8,902 nt of DNA. Source: JAUYQE01 sp035289745 (GTDB lineage: Archaea > Nanobdellota > Nanobdellia > Woesearchaeales > GW2011-AR9). Position numbers and translations under genes: made by a program. The notes under the pieces are model-generated. The model was not told where the DNA came from. It made no database searches and saw nothing but the letters and a program-made list of their open reading frames with translations. The stretch covers positions 1 through 8,902 of the forward strand of contig DATDWF010000014.1 of NCBI GenBank assembly GCA_035289745.1. Reading direction: 5' to 3'. Shown in pieces: positions 1 through 6,228 of the stretch (positions within the stretch are counted from its first letter, which is position 1; the number at the start of each line of letters is the position of its first letter).

Positions 1-54
1 CCCTTAGGAAGCTTTTTGCGGCAATAGTCCCTACTTAAAAGTAATTATCTATAC

Positions 55-77
55 GCAAAGCTTATAAATAACCCCTC
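55..77 (+). promoter_or_regulatory. Archaeal promoter (BRE + TATA + AACCCCTC box) of the 520-aa gene
   Basis: A BRE-like GCAAAG (55-60) abuts the TATA element CTTATAAAT (61-69), followed directly by AACCCCTC (70-77). The TATA centre is about 26 bases before the ATG at 91, so transcription should begin at or next to the start codon, giving a leaderless mRNA. No Shine-Dalgarno is visible between them. Nearly the same three-part arrangement precedes PCNA. Confidence 0.75.
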
Positions 78-90
78 TTTTTAGCGTTTT

Positions 91-1653
91 ATGATTGAAC
101 TGCAACTGCATTCCGACGCTGAACTCTTAGCGGCAATTGCCACTCTTCCCATAGAAACTGATCTGCCTCCTAGTTTTCTGGACACCGTAGCGCTTACTGC
201 CGAAAGTGCTGAAAAAATTATTGAAGCTTTGCGGCTGAATGTGTATGCCTATGAGCGGCCGAAATTTGAAGGCCTCATTCCTGACGAATATCGGGGAGTG
301 GCCTCTGCTGAGCTTCTGGAAGGCATTCTTCGCCAGTATTTCACGCAGGTAGACTTAGCAGCCGAGCTGGGCTTGAAGAATCGTGCCAAGCCGTCGGGCA
401 TGGAAGCTGATGATTTCCTGTGGCAAAATGCTTCCCAAGCCAGCGGTGATCCTGTTCTCTGGAAGCGGCTGGTTCATACCTACCTTCATGCCTATGTTGA
501 CAATACTCTGGCACGAGCGGAAGCCGATATCAAAGAATATGCCAAACGGCGGTTTGGTTCTATTAATGAACGCCTGCACGCAGAAGGTATAGAAAACCTT
601 CCCCTAGCGCAGCTCGATGGTGTTATGGCTGCTGAATGTTCCCGCTTGCGAAGCACTTACTATAAAGTTCTTGGTACCCCTCAAGATGACCTAGAACTGC
701 TCTACAAGCTCAGCTTTCAGGAATGTGTGAAAGCGAGGGGCTGGGACCAGCTCAGCGATGAACCGCTCATCGAAGTGCTGGAGCAAGAGCAGGTTCCTCT
801 GCAGCTCTTTGAAGAATACACCGGAAAGAAAATAAAACTTTCAAAAAAGGAACCAGAAACGGTGCAAGAAGTGATTAAAAAAGTGAAGGAAAAAGCAGAA
901 CGCCATTCTCGAAGCGGGAGTGGCAGCTTTGGTGGCGAGCTTATTTTGATGCCCAAAACTTCTTCGTACGCCCAAGGAGTCCACTCACTGCAGGCAACCT
1001 GTAAGAACGAACCAAACAGCCCGCATCGGACATTTACTCGGGCCGACGGAATCATCGTCTATCGCCCTTTCACTTTCCGCGAAAACCTTCTAGCGCGCGT
1101 CACCGACTTCGGTACTCACCATGACGCTTCCGGCGCCAAGCGTTCTCTGGCTGACCGTTTGCGCTTCTTTGATCACTTCCTAGACTCTTGTACGGGCGCC
1201 GCCTATGAAGCCGGAACGGATATGATGAAAATTATTTCCCCCTGTGAGCCGCTTATTGCCATCGCTCCAGACTTTTCCGACGGTTTCCTAGCCGTTTCCT
1301 ATGCTTCTCTTGACGGCTATGAGCTCGACCGAAGCCGGCATCCGCATGGCAGTTCGTTGGAGAAAAGCCAGGTTATTGATGATCCGTACTGGCTCGCCGC
1401 AGTTGAGGAAGACGAAGATTTGCTGAAAGAATATGCCGATATCGTATTCTCTTTACTCTTGAAAAAATACGATCTAACAAAGGGCATGGGTTTCTTTCTC
1501 CGCAGCTGGACTACGACTGATGAACTACGGGCGTTGTTTGTGGAAAACCTCTTCGACAACTCGGTCGCGTATGGCAACAATAACCTGAACCTTTGCTGCT
1601 CGTTCCTCCGGGTAGCCCCGTCGTCAGATGCGCCCGCAGGGCGCCGCGCGTAA
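91..1653 (+). CDS. Uncharacterised 520-aa cytoplasmic protein
   Basis: I do not recognise this protein and assign no function. It has no signal peptide or membrane segment. Residues about 30-275 look mostly alpha-helical and charged. A lysine-rich stretch (about 246-270) leads into a Gly/Ser-rich hinge (274-282), and residues about 283-508 look like a separate mixed alpha/beta domain with recurrent aromatic and acidic positions (for example DGIIVYRPF near 319-327 and KGMGFFLRSW near 464-473). The last dozen residues (PSSDAPAGRRA) are low complexity and are encoded by a GC-rich inverted repeat, so the natural C-terminus may be decorated or degraded there. ATG 91 is chosen because a TATA box sits about 26 bases upstream, which fits a leaderless start. 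It is a single-gene unit converging on the AbiE pair. Confidence 0.8.
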   Translation: MIELQLHSDAELLAAIATLPIETDLPPSFLDTVALTAESAEKIIEALRLNVYAYERPKFEGLIPDEYRGVASAELLEGILRQYFTQVDLAAELGLKNRAKPSGMEADDFLWQNASQASGDPVLWKRLVHTYLHAYVDNTLARAEADIKEYAKRRFGSINERLHAEGIENLPLAQLDGVMAAECSRLRSTYYKVLGTPQDDLELLYKLSFQECVKARGWDQLSDEPLIEVLEQEQVPLQLFEEYTGKKIKLSKKEPETVQEVIKKVKEKAERHSRSGSGSFGGELILMPKTSSYAQGVHSLQATCKNEPNSPHRTFTRADGIIVYRPFTFRENLLARVTDFGTHHDASGAKRSLADRLRFFDHFLDSCTGAAYEAGTDMMKIISPCEPLIAIAPDFSDGFLAVSYASLDGYELDRSRHPHGSSLEKSQVIDDPYWLAAVEEDEDLLKEYADIVFSLLLKKYDLTKGMGFFLRSWTTTDELRALFVENLFDNSVAYGNNNLNLCCSFLRVAPSSDAPAGRRA

Positions 1654-1658
1654 TTTTT
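1630..1658 (+). terminator. Terminator-like GC hairpin plus T5 at the end of the 520-aa gene
   Basis: A perfect 6-bp inverted repeat, GCGCCC/GGGCGC with a 3-base loop (1630-1644), lies inside the last codons. It is followed nine bases later by TTTTT (1654-1658) directly after the TAA stop. The stem-to-T-run gap is longer than in a classic intrinsic terminator, but archaeal termination depends mainly on the T run. Confidence 0.45.
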
Positions 1659-1770
1659 CAGTGGATTGTGTGCGGTAAAGCGCCGCAGGCGTGCGCGCTT
1701 GAAAACTGGCTTTCCCAGACCATAGCAACCAGAAAGTTCGGTTGGTTTATGATGCCTGTCTTTCAGTATA
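1659..1770. other. Convergent intergenic spacer with a GC-rich inverted repeat
   Basis: This 112-base gap lies between the 3' ends of the 520-aa gene (+) and abiEi (-). It contains a 6-bp inverted repeat AAGCGC/GCGCTT (1678-1683 and 1695-1700) within a GCGC-rich patch, and a weaker AACCA/TGGTT pair near 1730-1746. I see no tRNA, coding signal or promoter. The GC-rich patch resembles the one at 1630-1650 in composition. Confidence 0.4.
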
Positions 1771-2355
1771 TCATCCCATCATCTTCAGCACTTTTTTTTG
1801 GAATGAATGCGGATAGGGCTGAAGATAGTGTTTCAATTTCTTCTGGTCAACCTTTTTCTTGAATTCTTTTTGGACCGCATGACTGATCCCTTGCTTAAAA
1901 TATACCAGATCAATAAGCGTCTTTTCCCTATCCGAATACGGCACAGCAAAGTGGTCTGCACTCGGCTCAATGCCAAAGTAATATTTGGGATCAAGATGGC
2001 GAATCAGCACATTGCTTCCCAGCACTTTCCGTATTCCCCGCCGCACTTTTTTCGTCGTCAGGATGATGGGAATAGTCTCCTGCTCCCAGAGGCCGTGGTA
2101 ACTGACGGCATCCTGCAATCCCAGATACGCCGGCTGAAAGCAATACACCGCTAAAGAAGCCTCATCATGGATTGTATACCATCCTTTTGTCAGAGGCTTT
2201 AGTTTTCCTTGGCGCACCAGATTATGGACCAGCTGCTTTCCGTATCCTTTCACTCCTTTTTTACCCGCAATCAGCCGCTCCAGAGAAGCAAAGCTTATTA
2301 CCGGGCTTTTGGCCAGGAGCCGCCCTATTGCCTGTTGGTATTTTTGCTTTCCCAT
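1771..2355 (-). CDS. AbiEi-like antitoxin / transcriptional regulator (type IV TA)
   Basis: This 194-aa protein resembles AbiEi family antitoxins. In characterised systems these counter the AbiEii nucleotidyltransferase without stable binding and repress their own operon. Residues about 1-55 look like a winged-helix domain ending in a basic recognition segment and a GWYTI wing strand. The rest carries the family's landmarks: AYLGLQDAVSYHGL (about 75-88), a basic TTKKVRRGIRK stretch, and SDREKTLIDLVYF (about 145-157). ATG 2355 is preferred over an in-frame start at 2382: it lies one base after the toxin stop (TAG-C-ATG) and has a GGTGG Shine-Dalgarno-like sequence upstream. The order is toxin then antitoxin, the reverse of the usual abiEi-abiEii order. 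The role is inferred from family resemblance and the neighbour. Confidence 0.82.
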   Translation of the reverse strand: MGKQKYQQAIGRLLAKSPVISFASLERLIAGKKGVKGYGKQLVHNLVRQGKLKPLTKGWYTIHDEASLAVYCFQPAYLGLQDAVSYHGLWEQETIPIILTTKKVRRGIRKVLGSNVLIRHLDPKYYFGIEPSADHFAVPYSDREKTLIDLVYFKQGISHAVQKEFKKKVDQKKLKHYLQPYPHSFQKKVLKMMG

Positions 2356-2356
2356 G

Positions 2357-2992
2357 CTATGGCCACCGTTTGATATAATCAATCATCTTTTGTGACGAGG
2401 GCACCAGCCCCTCGAGAATAAGGATAGCCAATTCCGGCTCATCAACCGGCTTTTGAAAAGCCATAGTCAGCCGCTGCAGATCCGGCCGTACTTTTGCGGG
2501 ATCTTTTACTGCTCGCAAAAGTATAATAATGTCATAAAGGTCCCGTATTTTCCATCTTTTCAGATAGGCCTGGGCTTTTTCTTTGATCAAATCTTCAGGA
2601 GATAAAGTGTAGATGGGGATGATGTTTCCTTCTGCTGTGGAGTAATCTCCAAGAATTCCATCTACGGTTTTCCACACTGCCTCAAAGCGCACGGCCACCC
2701 TATTCAGGGTGAGTTGGGAAAACAGGCTTTTTTCCCCTATTTTTTTCTTTTCGATTCGAAATCCCAGCTGCTGGAGTTTTTGAAAGAATTCATTGAGTTT
2801 CGGGCAGTCTTTTGGCAGATACACATCAATGTCCTCCGAGAAGCGGTTCCCCTGATAACAGCGCCAGATGGCTGTACCCCCGTGCATAACCGCAGGAGTG
2901 ATTAAACTAAAGAGGACTTCTACAATAATGTCTTGTGCCCGAGCAATATCCCGGTGGGCTTGTTTCTTAAGCTGCTGGATGATTAGCTTCAT
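2357..2992 (-). CDS. AbiEii-like nucleotidyltransferase toxin (type IV TA)
   Basis: A 211-aa DNA-polymerase-beta-like nucleotidyltransferase of the AbiEii/MenT type. Visible motifs: GGTAIWR (38-44), the metal-binding RFSEDID (50-56, acidic residues D54 and D56), an acid-containing strand VRFEAVW (101-107) and the family C-terminal signature KEKAQAYLKRWKIRDLYD (137-154). Characterised relatives transfer nucleotides to RNA targets such as tRNA acceptor ends and cause growth arrest; whether this archaeal copy does is inference. ATG 2992 is chosen over an in-frame TTG at 3004, because the TATA box at 3011-3023 is centred about 25 bases upstream of 2992, giving a leaderless message. The catalytic residues look intact and I see no truncation. 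The partner antitoxin gene follows after one base. Confidence 0.86.
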   Translation of the reverse strand: MKLIIQQLKKQAHRDIARAQDIIVEVLFSLITPAVMHGGTAIWRCYQGNRFSEDIDVYLPKDCPKLNEFFQKLQQLGFRIEKKKIGEKSLFSQLTLNRVAVRFEAVWKTVDGILGDYSTAEGNIIPIYTLSPEDLIKEKAQAYLKRWKIRDLYDIIILLRAVKDPAKVRPDLQRLTMAFQKPVDEPELAILILEGLVPSSQKMIDYIKRWP

Positions 2993-3001
2993 AAGGATTA
3001 A

Positions 3002-3029
3002 CAAAGGTTAGATATATATATAACTTTCG
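3002..3029 (-). promoter_or_regulatory. AbiE operon promoter with palindromic flanks
   Basis: The minus-strand TATA element (TTATATATATATC, 3023-3011) is centred about 25 bases before ATG 2992. Flanking it are CAAAGGTTA (3002-3010) and TAACTTTCG (3021-3029). The second arm's reverse complement matches the first at 7 of 9 positions, making an imperfect palindrome centred on the TATA box. This is a plausible operator for AbiEi autorepression, but it could also just reflect BRE-like A/G runs on both sides of a symmetrical TATA. Confidence 0.65.
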
Positions 3030-3040
3030 TCAATCATTAT

Positions 3041-3073
3041 AAAAAAGCAAAGAACTCTTTTTTGCCGCTTTGC
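3041..3073 (-). terminator. Hairpin + T6 terminator of the PCNA transcription unit
   Basis: On the minus strand GCAAAG (3073-3068), a 15-base loop and CTTTGC (3052-3047) form a perfect 6-bp stem followed immediately by TTTTTT (3046-3041). A second T7 run lies just upstream at 3089-3083. It sits after the 95-aa ORF stop at 3138 and just before the AbiE promoter, so it probably insulates the two units. Confidence 0.65.
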
Positions 3074-3137
3074 ATGTCGGAGAAAAAAATAGAGCGAAAG
3101 AGACAAACAATGAGAAGCGCAGGGTTTTCCACGGAGA

Positions 3138-3425
3138 TTATATTTTATATCCCATTCGACGGTATCTCTCCCGATACTCTTGCTCTTTATCCGTACAATA
3201 TTTTTTAACCGTCTTTTCAACCTCAGAGCGGTGCTTTTTCTGAACATAGAATTCAACTTCGTCTTTTCGCTCAGCAGCCGTATAGTGATAAACGTTGTTT
3301 CTTCGTAGTGCAGCTCCAACCATTTCAACCCACATCAATCCTTCTGCAAAGACAAGAAGTTCAACTCCTTCTGGTAATCGTTCCAGTTCTTCAAAGTTGC
3401 TTGTGAAAAATATCATTTCAATCAT
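3138..3425 (-). CDS. Small hypothetical protein coupled to PCNA
   Basis: A 95-aa highly charged protein that I do not recognise. The N-terminal half looks like short strands and helices (MIEMIFFTSNFEEL, then VELLVFAEGLMWVEMVGAAL about 21-40). The second half is a Lys/Glu/Arg/Tyr-rich helix. There is no membrane or secretion signal. Its ATG overlaps the end of the PCNA gene by 8 bases (ATGATTGA), the spacing expected for translational coupling, and no terminator separates the two. A second in-frame ATG at 3416 is an alternative start. The overlapping frame at 3008-3328 has a less protein-like composition. Co-expression with PCNA is inferred from the overlap; a role in replication is not shown. 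Confidence 0.65.
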   Translation of the reverse strand: MIEMIFFTSNFEELERLPEGVELLVFAEGLMWVEMVGAALRRNNVYHYTAAERKDEVEFYVQKKHRSEVEKTVKKYCTDKEQEYRERYRRMGYKI

Positions 3426-4161
3426 TATCCACTCGTGGCGCCAGAATGAAGCTCAAAGAAAGCTTATCCACTACTTTATAGTCCAGCTGCAGCGGATAGT
3501 CGTTGGTAAAGCGCAGCGTCACCCTGTCCGCCAGCTTGCTGCCGGCAATCATCTTCCGTAAGTATTCCAAAGAATATTTGGCTTTGTGCTTCTCCTCACC
3601 GTCAACCCGGATGGAGGTATTTTCATTGGGCTGTATTTCGATGAACGCCTTAGATAATTCCCCTTCCGCTTTCACAGAAAGCTTCTCCGGCTCGCCTAAC
3701 AGCGTCACGGATTCTGCGACCACGCTGACATCTTCAATGGCATCAGCAAACTGCTGGGCATCCATCTCCACACTGAACGGGAACCGCAATTCCGGCACGC
3801 GCTGCTCTTTGGCATCGGCTTCCAGGACCGGCACGGAAAACGCCCGTTTTGTAGCACTTTTCAGGATGATCTTGAACTTGTTTTCTTCCGTTTCCAGGGT
3901 CAGCACATCATCATTCTTCGCTCGGCGGAGAATCTGGCGCACCTGGTTCAGATTCACCGTCACTTCTTCCGAGCCAGAAACCTCATATTGCGTAAAGCAG
4001 CTGCTGAGCAGCTTGAAAACGACCATCGCTACGTTAGCGGGATCCATGGCCACCACTTCCAGCCCGTCAACCGTGGCTTTAAATTTGACTTCACTAACTA
4101 AATCGGAAATGATAGCGACGCTTTCTTTGAAGTATTTGGGATCGGCTAAGACCAGTTTCAT
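3418..4161 (-). CDS. pcn: DNA polymerase sliding clamp (PCNA)
   Basis: A 247-aa PCNA, the usual family length, which forms the ring-shaped clamp that tethers replicative polymerases, FEN1, ligase and RFC to DNA. The N-terminal domain opens with MKLVLADPKYFKESVAIISDLV and continues with the typical VDGLEVVAMDPANVAMVVFKL segment (about 32-52). The C-terminal domain has the family hallmarks LRFTNDYPLQLDY (about 217-229) and SFILAPRV near the end. ATG 4161 is preferred over the adjacent in-frame TTG at 4164; a GAGG Shine-Dalgarno lies about 7 bases upstream. The gene has its own TATA promoter at 4187-4209, and the 95-aa ORF overlaps its 3' end. Nothing looks truncated. Confidence 0.97.
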   Translation of the reverse strand: MKLVLADPKYFKESVAIISDLVSEVKFKATVDGLEVVAMDPANVAMVVFKLLSSCFTQYEVSGSEEVTVNLNQVRQILRRAKNDDVLTLETEENKFKIILKSATKRAFSVPVLEADAKEQRVPELRFPFSVEMDAQQFADAIEDVSVVAESVTLLGEPEKLSVKAEGELSKAFIEIQPNENTSIRVDGEEKHKAKYSLEYLRKMIAGSKLADRVTLRFTNDYPLQLDYKVVDKLSLSFILAPRVDND

Positions 4162-4186
4162 CAAGATTCCTCAGAAGCCGTTCAGC

Positions 4187-4209
4187 GAGGGGTTCTATAT
4201 AAGATTTGC
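4187..4209 (-). promoter_or_regulatory. PCNA promoter (BRE + TATA + AACCCCTC box)
   Basis: On the minus strand GCAAAT (4209-4204) is followed by CTTATATAG (4203-4195) and then AACCCCTC (4194-4187). The TATA centre is about 38 bases from ATG 4161, giving a short leader of roughly 12 bases that still contains the GAGG ribosome-binding site. It matches the promoter at 55-77 at 20 of 23 positions. Confidence 0.75.
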
Positions 4210-4233
4210 TGTGTTCTACTCGCTAGTTGCAAC

Positions 4234-4332
4234 CTTTTTGGCTCACTGCGTTCGCAAAAAGATTTGATAAAAATTCCCTCTAGTGAGGCTTCATTGCATT
4301 CAGCCTCACGATGAACTCTTTTTGGTTCATCG
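4234..4332. repeat. Three tandem stem-loops between RNase J and PCNA
   Basis: Three inverted repeats lie in a row: CTTTTTG/CAAAAAG (4234-4240 with 4255-4261, 14-base loop), GTGAGGCT/AGCCTCAC (4283-4290 with 4302-4309, 11-base loop), and CGATGAAC/GTTCATCG (4309-4316 with 4325-4332, 8-base loop). The last two stems are perfect 8-mers and share a base at 4309. They lie downstream of RNase J and upstream of the PCNA promoter. They may be a processed 3' UTR, a terminator region or a small palindromic repeat element. Confidence 0.6.
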
Positions 4333-4368
4333 GGAAAGAGCATCAACGACTTTCTTCCGATCCTCTTC

Positions 4369-4374
4369 AAAAAA
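4369..4374 (-). terminator. T6 run after the RNase J stop
   Basis: The minus strand reads TAAGATTTTTTG immediately after the RNase J coding region, placing six T residues three to eight bases past the stop. Archaeal polymerases terminate at such U tracts without needing a hairpin, although stem-loops follow directly downstream. Confidence 0.45.
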
Positions 4375-4376
4375 TC

Positions 4377-5720
4377 TTACCCAACCACCACAAACCGCTT
4401 GCCGTCTTCCATGAGATGAATATTCTTGTTCAGCTCATAGCCGAGCTCAGCAGCCAGCCCCGCCATGTTGTGGGCGTGCTCCTGGCCCGCATGCGACGGG
4501 ATGATGTGCTGCGGCTTCAGCAGGTTCAGCATATCGCGATGATCTTCCCGATAGGCGTGCCCGGACACGTGGATGTCGCGGAAAATGCGCACACCCACTG
4601 CTTGCAGCTGCTGCTCCAAGCGCTGCCGGTTCTCTTTGTTCAGCTCGACGGGAATGACCCCGCAGCTAAATATAACAACGTCCCCCGTTCCAAAGCGGAA
4701 AGGCAGCTGCCCTCCCACCATCCGAGAAAGAATCGCTTTGGGCTCGCCCTGATGGCCGGTAACCACCAGTAGATATTTTTCTTTGCCACGCTTGTCAATG
4801 TCTTTCAGTATCCGCTCCATCTTGTCCCGCTGCTTGACCAGCTGCACGTCTTTTTCAAAATTTATCAGCTGGATTCGCTCGCCGGCGCTGACGTACTTGG
4901 AGAGCGATCTGCCGAGGAACACAATCCTGCGGTTGAGCTTCTTTCCCAGCTCGATGATGCTCTTCAGCCTCGCCAGGTGGGACGAGAACGTCGTCACGAT
5001 CATGGCTTTTCCCTGGGCCTGCACGCCGAGCATGACATCTTCCAGCATCTGCTTGGCGACGGACTCCGACGGCGTTTTGCCATGGATATGCGGATACAAT
5101 GCTTCGATAATGAGCAACAGGGGCTTTTCTTTTCCCAATTGCTCCAGCCGTTCATAATTTGGCCGCTGCCCTAGCGTCGGATGGCGGTCAAACTTGTAGT
5201 CATTGGCATAGATGACTTTTCCATATGGCGTATGCACCACCACTAACGCAGAATGTGGAATGGAATGCGTGACATTCACCATTTCCAGTGTGATATTCTT
5301 GGACAGCCGGTAGCGAGAATTCATATTCACGCTGATGATCTTGTTGGGAAGGCGCATCCTTTCATCGCGGATGATGCCTTTCAGCACTTCTGCCGTATAC
5401 GGCGTGCAGATGATGGGCGCCTGCGGAAACATCGAAGCCGCAAAAGGCGCCGCCCCCACGTGATCAAGATGCCCATGGGACGGCACAATGCCGATAACTT
5501 TGTCTTTCCAGTCTTTGACAAGATGATAATTTGGAACTGCATTCACCTGCAGCAATTCTTCATAGCTGAGCGCGCTGATCTCTTCATCTTCGGTATAGCG
5601 GATATAGTTCTCCATATGGAGCCCCATATCGAGAATGATGACTTCGTCATCAACTTTTAAGGCGGTAGAATTCTTTCCGACTTCGGAATAGCCGCCGATG
5701 GCACATATTTCAATTGGCAT
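4377..5720 (-). CDS. Archaeal RNase J (metallo-beta-lactamase / beta-CASP ribonuclease)
   Basis: A 447-aa beta-CASP metallo-beta-lactamase, matching the usual length of archaeal RNase J, a 5'-to-3' exoribonuclease of RNA decay. Zinc-ligand motif 2 is SHGHLDHVGA (81-90, with H82, H84, D86 and H87). Motif 3 is the His of VTHSIPHS (H152). Motif 4 is the Asp of YANDYKFD (D173). The beta-CASP region includes TFSSHLARL and the GRSL segment, and the C-terminal part has VSGHA and the terminal IIPSHAG histidine motif. ATG 5720 is chosen over an upstream in-frame TTG at 5729, which would sit one base from the GAGG ribosome-binding sequence (5734-5731); from 5720 the spacing is 10 bases. It is probably a stand-alone unit. 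The substrate is inferred from family membership. Confidence 0.93.
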   Translation of the reverse strand: MPIEICAIGGYSEVGKNSTALKVDDEVIILDMGLHMENYIRYTEDEEISALSYEELLQVNAVPNYHLVKDWKDKVIGIVPSHGHLDHVGAAPFAASMFPQAPIICTPYTAEVLKGIIRDERMRLPNKIISVNMNSRYRLSKNITLEMVNVTHSIPHSALVVVHTPYGKVIYANDYKFDRHPTLGQRPNYERLEQLGKEKPLLLIIEALYPHIHGKTPSESVAKQMLEDVMLGVQAQGKAMIVTTFSSHLARLKSIIELGKKLNRRIVFLGRSLSKYVSAGERIQLINFEKDVQLVKQRDKMERILKDIDKRGKEKYLLVVTGHQGEPKAILSRMVGGQLPFRFGTGDVVIFSCGVIPVELNKENRQRLEQQLQAVGVRIFRDIHVSGHAYREDHRDMLNLLKPQHIIPSHAGQEHAHNMAGLAAELGYELNKNIHLMEDGKRFVVVG

Positions 5721-5734
5721 TATAATCAAACCTC

Positions 5735-5875
5735 ACTGTATTTTGTTTTCTTTTTATCCGATTTTCTTTTTATTTTGGGTAGAATATTTCTTCGTTCTTT
5801 AAAAAGGTTTGGAAGCGAGAAAAGAGGGGCGTTTCTTTTTTAGAGGGGTTAGCTGTTTAAGAGGTATGGCATTCT
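5735..5875 (-). promoter_or_regulatory. RNase J upstream region, promoter not firmly placed
   Basis: This 141-base gap between the RHH gene end and RNase J should hold the RNase J promoter. Candidates on the minus strand are CCTTTTTAAAG (5807-5797) and several A-rich stretches nearer the gene. A weaker copy of the shared promoter pattern also occurs: CTTAAACAG, two bases, then AACCCCTC (5850-5843), and a second CCCCTC near 5823-5828. I cannot decide between them. Confidence 0.3.
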
Positions 5876-6136
5876 TCAGGGTTTCTTACCATATTGGTGG
5901 AGATTCATATATCCCCCAAAGTATCCACCTGAAACAAATATTTTATATTTTTGGTCATCTTTTGTAAAAAGTATCTTATTTCCTTCTCCTACCTTTTCAA
6001 CAAGAAATTCATATATCGCAAGTGCGTTCCTTACTGCGTCTGTTCTTTCACAGCCTAATTCTTGGCAAATGTGGTCTAGGGTTTTAGAAGTTCTCTCATC
6101 AAACTTAATTTTAAGGTCTGTTATTTTTTCTTCCAT
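5876..6136 (-). CDS. Small ribbon-helix-helix (RHH) DNA-binding protein
   Basis: An 86-aa protein with an N-terminal ribbon-helix-helix pattern: a basic/hydrophobic strand TDLKIKF (6-12), helix 1 from about 14 to 27 (ERTSKTLDHICQEL), a GCERTDA turn, and helix 2 to about 48 ending in YEFLVEKV. RHH proteins dimerise and insert the paired strand into the DNA major groove. The C-terminal 35 residues form a short strand-rich tail (KILFTKDDQKYKIFV, then a Gly/Tyr-rich end), as in many small RHH proteins that carry an extra beta segment. ATG 6136 has no Shine-Dalgarno, but an AT-rich TATA candidate lies about 23 bases upstream, fitting leaderless transcription. The gene appears more AT-rich than PCNA or RNase J. 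Its target is unknown; a palindrome at 6210-6228 is a candidate site. Confidence 0.78.
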   Translation of the reverse strand: MEEKITDLKIKFDERTSKTLDHICQELGCERTDAVRNALAIYEFLVEKVGEGNKILFTKDDQKYKIFVSGGYFGGYMNLHQYGKKP

Positions 6137-6154
6137 GTTAATCGGTGATATTTT

Positions 6155-6163
6155 CTATTTATC
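6155..6163 (-). promoter_or_regulatory. Candidate TATA box of the RHH gene
   Basis: The minus strand reads GATAAATAG preceded by an A-rich run, centred about 23 bases from ATG 6136. That is consistent with the leaderless arrangement of other promoters here. The surroundings are AT-rich, so the exact element is uncertain. Confidence 0.45.
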
Positions 6164-6209
6164 TTTTTTCTTTAAAAATGTTTGCTTCAAAAACTGCGTT
6201 TTTCTGGTG

Positions 6210-6228
6210 TGTTAAACGCGGTTTAACA
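6210..6228. repeat. Perfect 8-bp inverted repeat TGTTAAAC-GCG-GTTTAACA
   Basis: A perfect 8-bp palindrome with a 3-base centre, 74 bases upstream of the RHH start codon and adjacent to the tRNA-like repeat at 6227-6247. It could be an operator, a hairpin closing an RNA, or part of a decayed tRNA-like unit. Confidence 0.7.

Noticed and set aside
2740..2775. TTCGAAATC-like T-loop sequence
   Set aside because: It lies within the abiEii coding region, and no surrounding cloverleaf stems can be formed.
3008..3328. 106-aa minus-strand frame overlapping the 95-aa ORF
   Set aside because: It runs through the hairpin terminator and the AbiE TATA box and has a non-protein-like C-terminus; the overlapping frame at 3138-3425 fits better.
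3418..4164. TTG start at 4164 for PCNA
   Set aside because: The adjacent ATG at 4161 gives the conserved MKLVLADP N-terminus with good GAGG spacing.
4182..4370. 62-aa minus-strand frame in the RNase J-PCNA gap
   Set aside because: It is built from the hairpin sequences, overlaps the PCNA promoter, and has no ribosome-binding site; it reads as translated palindromic DNA.
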